From the NCBI RefSeq assembly GCF_002806975.1, contig NZ_NIHD01000001.1, positions 434,001-498,000 of the forward strand: a DNA stretch of 64,000 nt, written 5' to 3'. A program made the position numbers and the translations under genes. Under the pieces are notes generated by a model, which was not told the origin of the DNA, searched no databases, and saw nothing but the letters and a program-made list of their open reading frames with translations. This document shows, piece after piece, positions 28,364 to 37,789 of the stretch (its first letter is position 1; every line of letters begins with the position of its first letter). Source of the DNA: Marinobacter aromaticivorans. GTDB taxonomy: Bacteria > Pseudomonadota > Gammaproteobacteria > Pseudomonadales > Oleiphilaceae.

Positions 28364-29588
28364 ACTTGTTCTGATCAATGTATCCGGGCGCGACAAGCCC
28401 GGGCTCACTTCGGAAATTACCGGCATCATGGGGCGGTACGATGTCCGGATTCTCGATATAGGCCAGGCGGTTATCCACGACCATCTAACCTGGGGAATAC
28501 TGATCGAAATTCCGGATGAATCGAAATCCTCGCCGGTGATCCGTGATCTGCTGTTTCGTTTTCATGCGCTGGATCTGCAGGTCCGGTTTGCGCCCATCAC
28601 CATCGAAGAATACGAACTCTGGGCTGAAGGCCGTAACCGGGCCTGTTATATCGTTACCCTGCTTTCCCGTGACATCAAGGCCGAACAGATTGCCCGGGTA
28701 TCGGCGATTACCGCCCGTCATGGATTGAACATTGACAATATTTCCAGGCTGTCTGCCAGGCCATCGCTCAACACATCCAGTGATGGTATTGCCTGCGTGG
28801 AATTTTCAGTGCGGGGTACGCCATCGGACCTCGAACAGCTGAGAGCTGATTTTCTGCATATAGCGGGCGAGATGAATGTGGATATTGCGTTTCAGGAGGA
28901 TTCCATTTTCCGCCGGAACCGCCGCCTGGTGGTTTTCGATATGGATTCCACCCTTATTGAAGCGGAGGTGATTGATGAACTGGCCCGGGAAGCCGGTGTT
29001 GGTGACCAGGTCGCGGAGATTACCGAGCGCGCCATGCAGGGAGAGCTGGATTTCAGCCAGAGTTTTGCCGAGCGGCTTGCACTGCTTAAAGGGCTGGATG
29101 AGTCTGTGCTTGAAAGCGTCGCCAGCCGGCTGAAGATGACAGAGGGCGCGGAACGCCTGATCCGGATCCTTAAGGCGCTGGGCTACCGTACCGCCATTCT
29201 CTCCGGTGGTTTCACGTATTTTGCGCGGCACCTTCAGAACAGGCTGGGTATTGATTATATTTATGCGAACGAGCTGGAAATACGTGATGGCAAGGTGACT
29301 GGCGAGGTTTCCGGCCAGATTGTAGATGGTAAACGCAAGGCGGAACTGCTGCTGGAGATTGCGGAGAAGGAGCACATAGCCCGTGAGCAGGTGATTGCTG
29401 TAGGTGATGGCGCCAATGACCTGCCAATGCTGAGCCAGGCGGGCCTGGGCGTTGCGTTCCGTGCAAAGCCCCTGGTCAAGGAGTCTGCCCGCCATGCCAT
29501 TTCCACGCTTGGCCTGGATGCCATTCTGTATCTGATTGGTTTTCGCGAAAGTGAAACCAATCAGGGGTTGAAAAGCGCCGGTTTCTGA
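28356..29588 (+). CDS. serB: Phosphoserine phosphatase with N-terminal ACT domains
   Basis: A 410-residue enzyme for the last step of serine synthesis. The N-terminal 170 residues contain two ACT-like regions ([36 protein letters not shown]). The HAD phosphatase domain has [18 protein letters not shown] with the nucleophilic Asp, SGGFTYFA, and [10 protein letters not shown]. The start is a GTG at 28356 that overlaps the end of parC and has AGGAG upstream, indicating coupling. Length and double-ACT layout match the Pseudomonas-type enzyme rather than the shorter E. coli SerB. It is convergent with fimX. Confidence 0.93.
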   Translation: MSELVLINVSGRDKPGLTSEITGIMGRYDVRILDIGQAVIHDHLTWGILIEIPDESKSSPVIRDLLFRFHALDLQVRFAPITIEEYELWAEGRNRACYIVTLLSRDIKAEQIARVSAITARHGLNIDNISRLSARPSLNTSSDGIACVEFSVRGTPSDLEQLRADFLHIAGEMNVDIAFQEDSIFRRNRRLVVFDMDSTLIEAEVIDELAREAGVGDQVAEITERAMQGELDFSQSFAERLALLKGLDESVLESVASRLKMTEGAERLIRILKALGYRTAILSGGFTYFARHLQNRLGIDYIYANELEIRDGKVTGEVSGQIVDGKRKAELLLEIAEKEHIAREQVIAVGDGANDLPMLSQAGLGVAFRAKPLVKESARHAISTLGLDAILYLIGFRESETNQGLKSAGF

Positions 29589-29610
29589 GCCCGCGTTTCC
29601 GTCCCGGGCC

Positions 29611-31695
29611 TCAGCTATCGCCGAAGTCGTAGTTCATTTCCGGAACCGGCGCCTGGAGATAGTAGCCCTGTATGTAATTCACACCGGCCTGCCAGAGTGT
29701 GGCAAGAACACCGGCATTCTCCACCAGTGGAATAATGGTGAGTTTGCCGGCGCTTTGCAGGCTCTTCACCATTTCCTTTACCTGCTCTTTGGCTTCGTCG
29801 CTCTTCTGGATTTCCTCCGTAAAGGAACCGTCGATTTTCACGTAATCCGTATCGATATGCTTCAGGGTGTTGAACGGATTCAGCGCGCACCCAAACTGGG
29901 CAATAGACACCTTGCAGTGCAACTGGTGCAGGGCTTTGGTGAATTCCCTGGCCTGTTTCATGTAGTTGTTCGCGTCGCCTTCGCGGATCTGGAAAATCAG
30001 TGAATCACCGGGCAGGCGAGCAGCTTTCAGCGCGACACTGAGCCAGGGAGTAAAGGTTTTATCCTGCAACGTCTCTGCCGTTACGTTCAGGAACATGCGG
30101 GTATCGTTGCCTCGGGAGCGGTGGCTGGAAAGCTGTTTTATGGTCTGCAGAATCACCCAGCGGTCGATCTTGATGGCGGTATCGCTCGGCCCCATGGGTG
30201 GCAGGAAGTCGTAGGGTGAGACTTCTTTGTCATCTTTATCGAGCATTCTTACGAAGGCTTCGTAATGCTCTTCACCCTCGCCCCGGAGGTTTATGATGGG
30301 CTGGAAGAGAAGCCGGAACCGGTTCTCATCCAGGGCCTTCAGTATTGCCTCGATGGAATTGCTTTCATCCAGTGTTTCGTAGTCCGCCGGATTATAAACA
30401 CGGACACTGTTACCCTGGGAATGCCCCTCCAGCTTGCGGACCTCCGAAGAAGCAACGTGTGCCCGGGCCAGAAGCTCTTCCGCTTTCGGCGAGTTTTCAG
30501 TAATGGCTGCAATGCCGATACTGACTGTCAGTGGAACGGTACGGCCATTGATATCAAACAGGTATTCATCCACCGCTTTGCGGATTTGCTCACACCGGCT
30601 GGCCATGGATTTTTCATCGCAGGGCAGGCACATCAAGCCGAATGCGTCATCGCTGAGGCGCGCCAGCATCAGCTCATCTCCGGCCTCCTTTTTCAGCAGG
30701 CTTGCCAGGTCGCCCAACAGCAGATCCGCGCCGGCAATGCCCACCTGGCCCTTCATGGCCATAAAGTTGTCGAGAGCAACATAGGCCAGAACACCGGTCT
30801 GATTATTTCTGCCGGCCCTGGCGATCGCCTGTTCGAGCTCTTTCATCAGGTATTGGCGGTTATAGAGACCAGTAAGGAGGTCCTGGCTGCTGATCTCGCG
30901 AAGTTTCTCTTCCAGTTCTGCGTCGCCATGCTCCGGCTGAAGCACAATCTGGGTGCAGGCTTCGCCGTCGTAGGTGGCAGCGGATACCGACATGGTTACG
31001 TTCAGCTCATGGCCATCACTGCGCCTGGCAGTGCAGTTCATGGTCATGCCATCTTCACCTTTCTCGGCAAAGGTCTTCATAAAGGCTTTGTAGTCGTTCT
31101 GGCTTTCCGCAGTGAGGGTGTCCAGAACAGGAATGCAGATCAGGTCATCTATGTCGTCGTAACCAAGAAACTCCATGTAAGACTGGTTTGCATAGATATG
31201 CATGCCGTCATTGATGTAGGCAATGGCGTCTTTGGAGCTTTCCAGCAGCAACTGGCACCGCTGTTCTGCTTCGCGCAGATGGGACTCCAGCGCCCGTCGC
31301 CGGCGGCGATCCTCAAGCGCGGCAAGCTCACGTTTCACCTTGAGAATCAGTAGATCACTATGTTCGAATTGCACGGTTCCCTGTGCCCCGGCTTTCATGA
31401 CAGCCACGGTTCTTTCCCGGCTTTCTGTCTCTGTCAGGAACAGGCAGGGGATGTCTTTGTCCATGCGACGAATCATGGCCAGGGCTGCATCCGCGGTAAA
31501 TTCCTGTTCCACGTCGCGAGCCAGCAGCAGGTCCCAGTTGTTGTTTTTTAGCGCCTCTTCCAGGTCTTCTTCGGAGGTTATGCGGTGTGCCCGTGTGGCT
31601 TTGCCCGCGTTCCTCAGAAGGCTTATCAGGGATTCGGCATCATTCTGTGAGGGGTCGAGAATCAGGAGGTGTACGGTCGCGTTCTGTTTCTGCAT
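29611..31695 (-). CDS. fimX: FimX-like c-di-GMP receptor (REC-PAS-degenerate GGDEF-degenerate EAL)
   Basis: A 694-residue cytoplasmic protein, close to the 691 residues of P. aeruginosa FimX. In order it has a receiver-like domain (residues 8-125), PAS (about 150-260), GGDEF-like (285-440) and EAL-like (455-690). The GGDEF motif reads SDDAF. EAL reads YEAFVRM, and DDFG reads AQFG. Both enzymatic domains should therefore be inactive, while the EAL fold may bind c-di-GMP. FimX governs type IV pilus assembly and twitching. Position beside serB and parC matches the Pseudomonas fimX neighbourhood. The weak receiver motif suggests no phosphorylation. Confidence 0.85.
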   Translation of the reverse strand: MQKQNATVHLLILDPSQNDAESLISLLRNAGKATRAHRITSEEDLEEALKNNNWDLLLARDVEQEFTADAALAMIRRMDKDIPCLFLTETESRERTVAVMKAGAQGTVQFEHSDLLILKVKRELAALEDRRRRRALESHLREAEQRCQLLLESSKDAIAYINDGMHIYANQSYMEFLGYDDIDDLICIPVLDTLTAESQNDYKAFMKTFAEKGEDGMTMNCTARRSDGHELNVTMSVSAATYDGEACTQIVLQPEHGDAELEEKLREISSQDLLTGLYNRQYLMKELEQAIARAGRNNQTGVLAYVALDNFMAMKGQVGIAGADLLLGDLASLLKKEAGDELMLARLSDDAFGLMCLPCDEKSMASRCEQIRKAVDEYLFDINGRTVPLTVSIGIAAITENSPKAEELLARAHVASSEVRKLEGHSQGNSVRVYNPADYETLDESNSIEAILKALDENRFRLLFQPIINLRGEGEEHYEAFVRMLDKDDKEVSPYDFLPPMGPSDTAIKIDRWVILQTIKQLSSHRSRGNDTRMFLNVTAETLQDKTFTPWLSVALKAARLPGDSLIFQIREGDANNYMKQAREFTKALHQLHCKVSIAQFGCALNPFNTLKHIDTDYVKIDGSFTEEIQKSDEAKEQVKEMVKSLQSAGKLTIIPLVENAGVLATLWQAGVNYIQGYYLQAPVPEMNYDFGDS

Positions 31696-31888
31696 TCCTA
31701 AGGCTTCTCGTCATACAGGTTGGCTGGGCCGGCCACAGCAAAGCTGCGCTCTGCATTGAATACAGTATGCTGCAGAAAACCGTGAGCAAGAACTGCAGGA
31801 CCGGACTGTCACTAACGCTGAATGATGCAGGGGTTGAAGACTAATAACAAGTCTCCGGAGTTTTAACGCGGTACCCCGCAGGAGGTGG

Positions 31889-33697
31889 TTACAGAGACGG
31901 CCATAAGGAATCGAATTCGTCCTCACTGGCCCTGGATGACGATGAGGCATCGGTGCTCGACGCGGTTACGGCATTCTTCTGCAGTTTCAGCTCAAACTGG
32001 CTGATGCTGCCGGTGGAGGACACTTTTTTCGTAAGCTGGCCCTGCTCTTCGCGGCCATCGTACAACATGGAAACCCGGCTTCCGGGCTGGAAGGGCAGCC
32101 GCGGCGTAATCAGGGTCGCGGCCTGGTTGACAACACTGATCTCGGGAAGCAGGAGGCCCCGCAGATATTCGCTGCTGTTTCCAACTTTCTGGATCAGGCG
32201 TACACCACAGGGGGAGCCGCTGGGGGCCAATAGTTCGATGCCAATCTGGGTTCCCTGGTTGCGGATTTGCCGGATCCACCGAACCACAGCAACACTCCAG
32301 GGGTGTGAGCGATGTTCCCGCACTCCAAGCAATTCACCTGCCTGCATCGAAGGAGGGACGCTTGCCTCCCATGACACGCAATAACCACCCGGACTGGTGT
32401 TTACCAGTTGTGCATAGTGGGATCTGGGGCGGTTTTTACCGTTTGTTGATGCGGGTGTGTTTCCGAAGCTGCCACGAAAGTTGATTGGCGTGTCTGCAGC
32501 ATGCAGGCGCTCGTCACTTGGCGCCACATCATGGGCGCTGGCCCAGGCATCTTTACGCTCCCGGGAAGACCGGATAAAAACGTTATCCTCTTCCTCCGGG
32601 CCATTGTCGTTGCCGGTTACAAACTCGGTGAAAGATTTTTCCCCGGCAATGAAATAGTGCGCGGCGGTGAGCCCGACACAGATCTCCAGTGTGCCCTGGC
32701 TGGCAATCCGGTTGAAATTCCTTTTGGCCAGAATGCCAAGGGCCTGGCTCAGGTGGGTGAGCAGGGTCTCATTGACGTTGCCGGGTATTTTCAGTGTTTC
32801 CGGCGCTGGTTGCTGGCGAAGCCTTGCATCCAGGTACTCGGAGACCAGGGACGCCAGGTCTCTGGTGTCAAATCCAAAGCTCTCTTCACCCGGCTTTTGC
32901 TCCAGAAGACTTCTGTAAACCGGAGAGTTGTCCCGCTCCAGGTTAACCACAAACAGGCTGTCGTCACCGATATCAGGGCCGCAGCGGGTGTGCTGCGTCC
33001 AGGATTCAAAAAGCTCGTAGGCCTGAAGCAGTTCTGACTGCCGTAACTGGTTTGGTCTTGCGCAGCCGAGAAGCAAAAGCCGTTTGTAGCTGTCTGCGAC
33101 CGTGCTTGCCTGTCTTTGTTTGAGGGTGTTGTCCTCTATGGCCACACCGGACAGCTTATTGCGGTGCGCAAACCGGAACATGCGGTGACATTCCAGCCAG
33201 CTCTGGGCCGGGCTCGGGCAATAGAGCTGATGCGAGCGCAGAATGGTCAGGGCAAGTTCAGATGTGGCCCGATGCACGGCCATGGCAATCATCTTGCGGT
33301 TTTTATCCAGCCCTCCGTCGTCCAGTGCCTCCAGAATGCACAATTTGTAGCCGCTGGCCAGGTGCAGCTGGAGTGCCTGGGACAGATTGGCGATTTTGCG
33401 CTGTTTTTCCGGCAAGGCAACTGCCAGCCCGAGATAATGCCGTGATAGCTCACCACAAACGAAGTGAATCTTCTCTCTGATCAGTTCAAGAAACTGCAGG
33501 CGGTACTGGGGCGCAAGAAACAGGTGGTTGAGTTCAATAATCGCATGATAGAGCTGGCGCGACACTTCACCGATATTGGCCATGGGAAGCTGGTTGATCC
33601 AGGCCCTGAATGCTTTGGGTGTGGTATCGCAGAACGACAGGCTTGCCGTTTTCTGTTCGGGAACCCTGAGCTCTGGTTTGAGGATCATGCCTTCCAT
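31889..33697 (-). CDS. PilZ-like domain protein next to fimX, function unknown
   Basis: A 602-residue cytoplasmic protein, mostly helical over the first 400 residues. A C-terminal region (about 410-520: RPRSHYAQLVNTSPGGYCVSW, then VRWIRQIRNQGTQIGIELL) looks like a PilZ c-di-GMP-binding domain. A short beta region follows (RVSMLYDGREEQGQLTKKV). The same position beside fimX is occupied in pseudomonads by a similar large protein of unknown function. Joint location with fimX suggests a role in c-di-GMP-dependent surface behaviour. The start is uncertain between residues 1 and 4 (MEGMILKPEL). An AT-rich 225-bp spacer upstream likely holds its promoter. Confidence 0.65.
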   Translation of the reverse strand: MEGMILKPELRVPEQKTASLSFCDTTPKAFRAWINQLPMANIGEVSRQLYHAIIELNHLFLAPQYRLQFLELIREKIHFVCGELSRHYLGLAVALPEKQRKIANLSQALQLHLASGYKLCILEALDDGGLDKNRKMIAMAVHRATSELALTILRSHQLYCPSPAQSWLECHRMFRFAHRNKLSGVAIEDNTLKQRQASTVADSYKRLLLLGCARPNQLRQSELLQAYELFESWTQHTRCGPDIGDDSLFVVNLERDNSPVYRSLLEQKPGEESFGFDTRDLASLVSEYLDARLRQQPAPETLKIPGNVNETLLTHLSQALGILAKRNFNRIASQGTLEICVGLTAAHYFIAGEKSFTEFVTGNDNGPEEEDNVFIRSSRERKDAWASAHDVAPSDERLHAADTPINFRGSFGNTPASTNGKNRPRSHYAQLVNTSPGGYCVSWEASVPPSMQAGELLGVREHRSHPWSVAVVRWIRQIRNQGTQIGIELLAPSGSPCGVRLIQKVGNSSEYLRGLLLPEISVVNQAATLITPRLPFQPGSRVSMLYDGREEQGQLTKKVSSTGSISQFELKLQKNAVTASSTDASSSSRASEDEFDSLWPSL

Positions 33698-33922
33698 TAA
33701 AATGCGCCAATATCAAGACAAGGTGGGTATTACGGAACTTCCTGCACCGAGCAGTGAAAAGATGCTGAACGCCAGTCGATCAGGAAAAGTCCGCAAATAC
33801 ATATTTTTACAAAATAGACGTTACTGGAATTTAAAAACGCAAACCAGTGCACGAAAGCCAAAAATTCATCTATTGACAATGTTTGACATGTAAAAGCGGG
33901 CCAGATTTGCTCCAGTCTTTTT

Positions 33923-34972
33923 TTACCGGCCCCCTGCAAACAGGTCGATGGGCGTTTTCGCCGGCTCTCCCGGCACTTCGCGAACCAGTCGCGGCACCAG
34001 GAATCCCGGCAGCCGGGTCAGTAATTCACGAACAAGCAACCGGGCTTCCTCGTCCGTGACATCGAAATGCTGAGCACCTGCGACAGGATCAAATGCGTGC
34101 AGGTAGTAGGGGAGAACCCCGGCATCAAACATTACCTCACTCAACTCTTCCAGCACATCGGCATCATCATTGACCCCGCGGAGAATCACGCTTTGATTCA
34201 AAAGCGTGACGCCCGCTGACCGGAGATAACCCAGAGCCCGACGGGTTGGCAGGTCGATTTCCGCAGGGTGGTTGATGTGTAAAACCATCACAACCTGTGC
34301 CGGTGTCTCGCTGATCCATTTCAGCAGTGCGTCACACACACGCTGCGGAATCACCACCGGAAGCCGGGTGTGCAGGCGTATGCGCCGGATGTGCGGAATG
34401 CTGCTGATGGCCGAAGACCACTGGGAGAGCAACTGGTCATTAACCGCCAATGGGTCACCGCCACTGAAAATCACCTCATTGAGTTCAGGGCTTTCGGAAA
34501 GCGTATCCAACACCTTTCGCCGGTCTGCAGGGCTCAGGCGCTGTTCATCGTAGGGGAAGTGGCGGCGAAAGCAGTAGCGACAGTTGATGGCGCACTGGCC
34601 GGTCACCATCAGCAGGGCGCGACTGCGGTACTTGCGGATAAGGCCCGTAGTCTGGATAGCGCTGTCTTCCTGCAGCGGGTCGGTAACAAAACCCTTCGCT
34701 GTGTTCGACTCCAGGTCCACAGGAAGTACCTGTCGCAGCAACGGGTCTGCCGGGTTTCCATACTCCATTCGCGCCAGAAAAGGTTCAGGTACTCTTACCG
34801 GAAATAAGCGGTGTCCCGCCCTGGCTCCTGTCAGCCAGCGTGCAGCTGGCAGCCCCAGGCGTGTCAGCAATTCTTCCGGACAGGTAATCGAGTCGGAAAG
34901 CAGTTGCTGCCAGTTCCGGTTATCATCGCCCGAAAGCCGGACTTCTATACTGGCAGGGGTTCGCTGTATCAT
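33923..34972 (-). CDS. epmB: EF-P beta-lysylation protein EpmB (lysine 2,3-aminomutase family)
   Basis: A 349-residue radical SAM enzyme. The cluster-binding motif is CAINCRYC near residue 131, with preceding VTGQ and following FRRHFPYDE. Downstream blocks EVIFSGGDPLAVND and LHINHPAEI are typical of KamA-like proteins. It converts alpha-lysine to beta-lysine for attachment to elongation factor P. It is divergent from efp and epmA with a 45-bp gap, so all three genes of the modification set lie together. Length matches EpmB rather than the longer clostridial lysine aminomutases. Confidence 0.93.
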   Translation of the reverse strand: MIQRTPASIEVRLSGDDNRNWQQLLSDSITCPEELLTRLGLPAARWLTGARAGHRLFPVRVPEPFLARMEYGNPADPLLRQVLPVDLESNTAKGFVTDPLQEDSAIQTTGLIRKYRSRALLMVTGQCAINCRYCFRRHFPYDEQRLSPADRRKVLDTLSESPELNEVIFSGGDPLAVNDQLLSQWSSAISSIPHIRRIRLHTRLPVVIPQRVCDALLKWISETPAQVVMVLHINHPAEIDLPTRRALGYLRSAGVTLLNQSVILRGVNDDADVLEELSEVMFDAGVLPYYLHAFDPVAGAQHFDVTDEEARLLVRELLTRLPGFLVPRLVREVPGEPAKTPIDLFAGGR

Positions 34973-35017
34973 AGCGGCCTTTAAATTTTAAACAGTCTTT
35001 TGGCAGGTGGGCATTTC

Positions 35018-35593
35018 ATGGCTTCATATTCTACCAACGAATTCCGCGGCGGTCTTAAAGTATTACTGGATGGCGATCCCTGTATTATTCTCGAGAACGA
35101 AATCGTAAAGCCCGGCAAAGGTCAGGCGTTCAACCGGGTCAAGCTGCGCAACCTGATGACCAACCGGGTATGGGAACGCACCTTCAAGTCCGGTGAAAGT
35201 CTTGAAGCGGCAGACGTAATGGACCACGACATGGAATACCTCTACACCGACGGGGAATTCTGGCACTTCATGCTGACCGATGGTTCTTTCGAGCAATACG
35301 CAGCAGACGCAAAAGCGGTGGGTGACACCGTTAAGTGGCTGAAAGAGCAGGATGTATACACTGTCACTTTGTATAACGGCGCGCCCCTGACAGTCACTCC
35401 GCCAAATTTTGTGGAACTGGAAGTGGTGGAAACCGACCCGGGCATGAAAGGTGACACAGCCCAGGGCGGTTCCAAACCGGCAACCCTGTCTACCGGCGCC
35501 GTGGTAAACGTGCCCCTGTTCATCACCATCGGCGAGGTCGTCAAAGTGGATACCCGCTCCGGTGAATATATGAACCGGGTGAAAAACAACTGA
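35018..35593 (+). CDS. efp: Translation elongation factor P
   Basis: A 191-residue three-domain elongation factor that relieves ribosome stalling at proline runs. The modified residue is Lys34 in the PGKGQAF loop. The ATG at 35018 ([19 protein letters not shown]) is the conserved N-terminus, with GCAGGTGG upstream. A longer frame from 35000 lacks this pattern. The C-terminal OB domain ends [13 protein letters not shown], as usual. Neighbouring epmA and epmB encode its beta-lysylation enzymes. Confidence 0.96.
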   Translation: MASYSTNEFRGGLKVLLDGDPCIILENEIVKPGKGQAFNRVKLRNLMTNRVWERTFKSGESLEAADVMDHDMEYLYTDGEFWHFMLTDGSFEQYAADAKAVGDTVKWLKEQDVYTVTLYNGAPLTVTPPNFVELEVVETDPGMKGDTAQGGSKPATLSTGAVVNVPLFITIGEVVKVDTRSGEYMNRVKNN

Positions 35594-35600
35594 TCTCCCT

Positions 35601-36569
35601 ATGAAAAACCAGCCTGACTGGCAGCCTACTGCCTCCCGGGCAGCCCTGAAAAGCCGCGCACAGCAATCAGCCTTTGTGCGCGGCTTTTTTGCACAACGCA
35701 ATGTGCTGGAGGTGGAAACCCCGGTGCTCGGCCGCTGCGGCGTCACCGAACCCAACCTCGACGGTATATCCGCACAAATAGATGCCCGGGGCATCAAGGG
35801 GGGCTGGTTGCAAACCTCCCCGGAATACCACATGAAGCGCCTGCTGGCGGCGGGATCCGGCTCCATCTACCAGATCTCGAAAGTCTTCCGAAACGGTGAA
35901 CGCGGCAGCCGCCACAACCCCGAGTTTTCCATGCTGGAGTGGTATCGCACAGGCTTTGACGACACCGCCCTGATGGAAGAAGTCGCAGACCTGGCGTGCG
36001 GCTGGCTGCAATGCCCCCGGCCAAAGACGACAAGCTACCGCCAGGCAATGATCACCTGGGCCGGCATCGACCCCTTTGCGGTAACCGAAAACGACCTGCG
36101 CCAACGCTGCAGAGAGTGGCTCGAACCCGAACAACTGCAAGACCTCAGTCGCGACGGCTGCCTGGACTTGCTGATGAGCTTCGCCGTTGAACCCAACCTG
36201 GGCACCGAAACGCCGGTGTTCATCACCCAATACCCGGCCTCCCAGGCCTCGCTGGCCAGAATCTCCAGCGTCGACGGCTTCGACGTAGCTCACCGCTTTG
36301 AGCTCTACATAGATGGCTTAGAATTGTGCAACGGCTACTGGGAGCTCACTAATCCGGACGAACAGCGCGCCCGTTTCGAAGCCGACAACCGTTTGCGGAA
36401 AGCCGCCGGAAAACCCGAAATGGAGATAGATGAGGCCTTTCTGGCGGCTCTCGAAGAAGGTTTACCTGAATGTTCAGGCGTGGCTTTAGGGCTTGATCGT
36501 TTGTTAATGCTCAAGACGGGCACGCGCGACATCTCGGATGTGCTGGCATTCCCGTTAGAGCGAGCGTGA
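35601..36569 (+). CDS. epmA: EF-P lysine lysyltransferase EpmA (GenX)
   Basis: A 322-residue class II aminoacyl-tRNA synthetase paralogue lacking the tRNA-binding N-terminal domain of LysRS. Motif 2 is seen in FRNGERGSRHNPEFSMLEWY, and motif 3 near GVALGLDRLLML. It ligates (R)-beta-lysine to Lys34 of EF-P. The gene begins 7 bp after the efp stop, so the two are probably cotranscribed. Its ribosome site is weak, consistent with coupling. It is followed by palindromic copy F. Confidence 0.94.
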   Translation: MKNQPDWQPTASRAALKSRAQQSAFVRGFFAQRNVLEVETPVLGRCGVTEPNLDGISAQIDARGIKGGWLQTSPEYHMKRLLAAGSGSIYQISKVFRNGERGSRHNPEFSMLEWYRTGFDDTALMEEVADLACGWLQCPRPKTTSYRQAMITWAGIDPFAVTENDLRQRCREWLEPEQLQDLSRDGCLDLLMSFAVEPNLGTETPVFITQYPASQASLARISSVDGFDVAHRFELYIDGLELCNGYWELTNPDEQRARFEADNRLRKAAGKPEMEIDEAFLAALEEGLPECSGVALGLDRLLMLKTGTRDISDVLAFPLERA

Positions 36570-36589
36570 AGGCCACACAAAAGCTACGG

Positions 36590-36698
36590 GGCATTGCCGG
36601 GAACCCCACTCCAAAACCCTGCGGAGCCAGGGATGGCGGAGCGGAGCGTACAGGGACGTATTTACAGCGTGTTTTGGAGTGGGGTTCCCGGCAATGCC
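36590..36698 (-). repeat. Variable-arm palindromic element, copy F (epmA-psd gap)
   Basis: Perfect 28-bp arms at 36590-36617 and 36671-36698 enclose a 53-nt core (36618-36670). On the minus strand hairpin 1 carries TACGTCCCTGTA and hairpin 2 is built on GCCATCCCTGGC. It lies between convergent genes, where it could also serve as a bidirectional terminator, although no T-tract is present. Confidence 0.9.
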
Positions 36699-36735
36699 GG
36701 ACTCAAGATAGTGCCTTAAGAGAGTCCGAATGCAA

Positions 36736-37593
36736 TCAAGCCTCAACTCGCCCAAATGCCTCACCCATACGAACCCGCTTCCCCGCTACCTGCCCGGCAT
36801 TCCAGCTAACACTGCCCCTGGGCATAACCATCACCACAGTAGAGCCCAGCCGGAACCGTCCCATCTCCTCACCTTTGGCAAACGAAACCGCACTCTCACC
36901 TTCATAAGTAAACGCCGTTATGCCACCGCTTTGGGGCGCCACAACCCCCGCCCAGGTGGTCTCAACACTGCCGACAATCATCGCACCCACAAGAACCAGC
37001 GCCATAGGCCCGGCCGCAGTGTCGAAAATACACACAACACGCTCATTGCGAGCAAACAGATTAGGCACATTCTCCACAGTGACCGGATTGACCGAAAACA
37101 GCTTGCCCGGCACATAAATCATCTCCCGGAGCGTGCCCGCCAAAGGCATATGGATGCGATGATAATCCTTGGGGGAAAGGTAGATGGTAGAAAACTCGCC
37201 GTCCCTGAACACCCTGGCCCGATCCTTGTTACCCCCGAGCAGCTCGACCAGACTGAACGACTGGCCCTTGGCCTGAAAAACCCGACCTCCGGCAACCTGC
37301 CCCAGCTGGCTTATCGCACCGTCTACCGGGCTGACAAAAGTATCATCGCCCTCAGCAACAGGACGAATGCCGGGCCTCAGCGACCGGGTAAAGAACGCGT
37401 TAAAGCTGGAATAGGCGGTTGGATCCGGTTCTGCGGCCTCACTCATATCCACGCCATAGCGCTTGATGAACCACTTGATGATCCGGTTTTTGAGCTCGGG
37501 GTTGCGGTCATTGTCTGCCAGGCGACCAGCCATACGGGAAACCGCAAGCTGCGGAGTAAGGTACTGGCTCAGAATGAACAGCTTGTCGAACAT
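36736..37593 (-). CDS. psd: Phosphatidylserine decarboxylase proenzyme
   Basis: A 285-residue inner-membrane-associated enzyme making phosphatidylethanolamine. The self-cleavage motif LGST is near residue 251 (RFRLGSTVVMV); cleavage before the serine yields the pyruvoyl cofactor. Other family blocks are FNAFFTRSLRPGIRP, SPVDGAI and PKDYHRIHMPL. A GAGGA ribosome site precedes the ATG at 37593. It is divergent from motA, as in pseudomonads, but the rhdA gene I recall between them there is absent. Confidence 0.95.
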   Translation of the reverse strand: MFDKLFILSQYLTPQLAVSRMAGRLADNDRNPELKNRIIKWFIKRYGVDMSEAAEPDPTAYSSFNAFFTRSLRPGIRPVAEGDDTFVSPVDGAISQLGQVAGGRVFQAKGQSFSLVELLGGNKDRARVFRDGEFSTIYLSPKDYHRIHMPLAGTLREMIYVPGKLFSVNPVTVENVPNLFARNERVVCIFDTAAGPMALVLVGAMIVGSVETTWAGVVAPQSGGITAFTYEGESAVSFAKGEEMGRFRLGSTVVMVMPRGSVSWNAGQVAGKRVRMGEAFGRVEA

Positions 37594-37789
37594 TAATCGG
37601 GATCCTCGGTGCTCAAAGGCGCGAAGTTTATCAAATAGTTCTGCAGGAGTGTTGCCGAAAGTAGTGAATGTATAGAAATTGTTTCATCGCTTCGCGGAAA
37701 TGCAGTAGCTTGCTATGATCAGAGCAGAAAAAACGCGATTATGACAGGCACCAACCGAAAACCTTGATATAAAGGCCCGCATTCTTCCC

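Noticed and set aside
29611..31695. FimX-like protein as an active diguanylate cyclase/phosphodiesterase
   Set aside because: GGDEF is replaced by SDDAF, EAL by EAF and DDFG by AQFG, so catalysis is unlikely.
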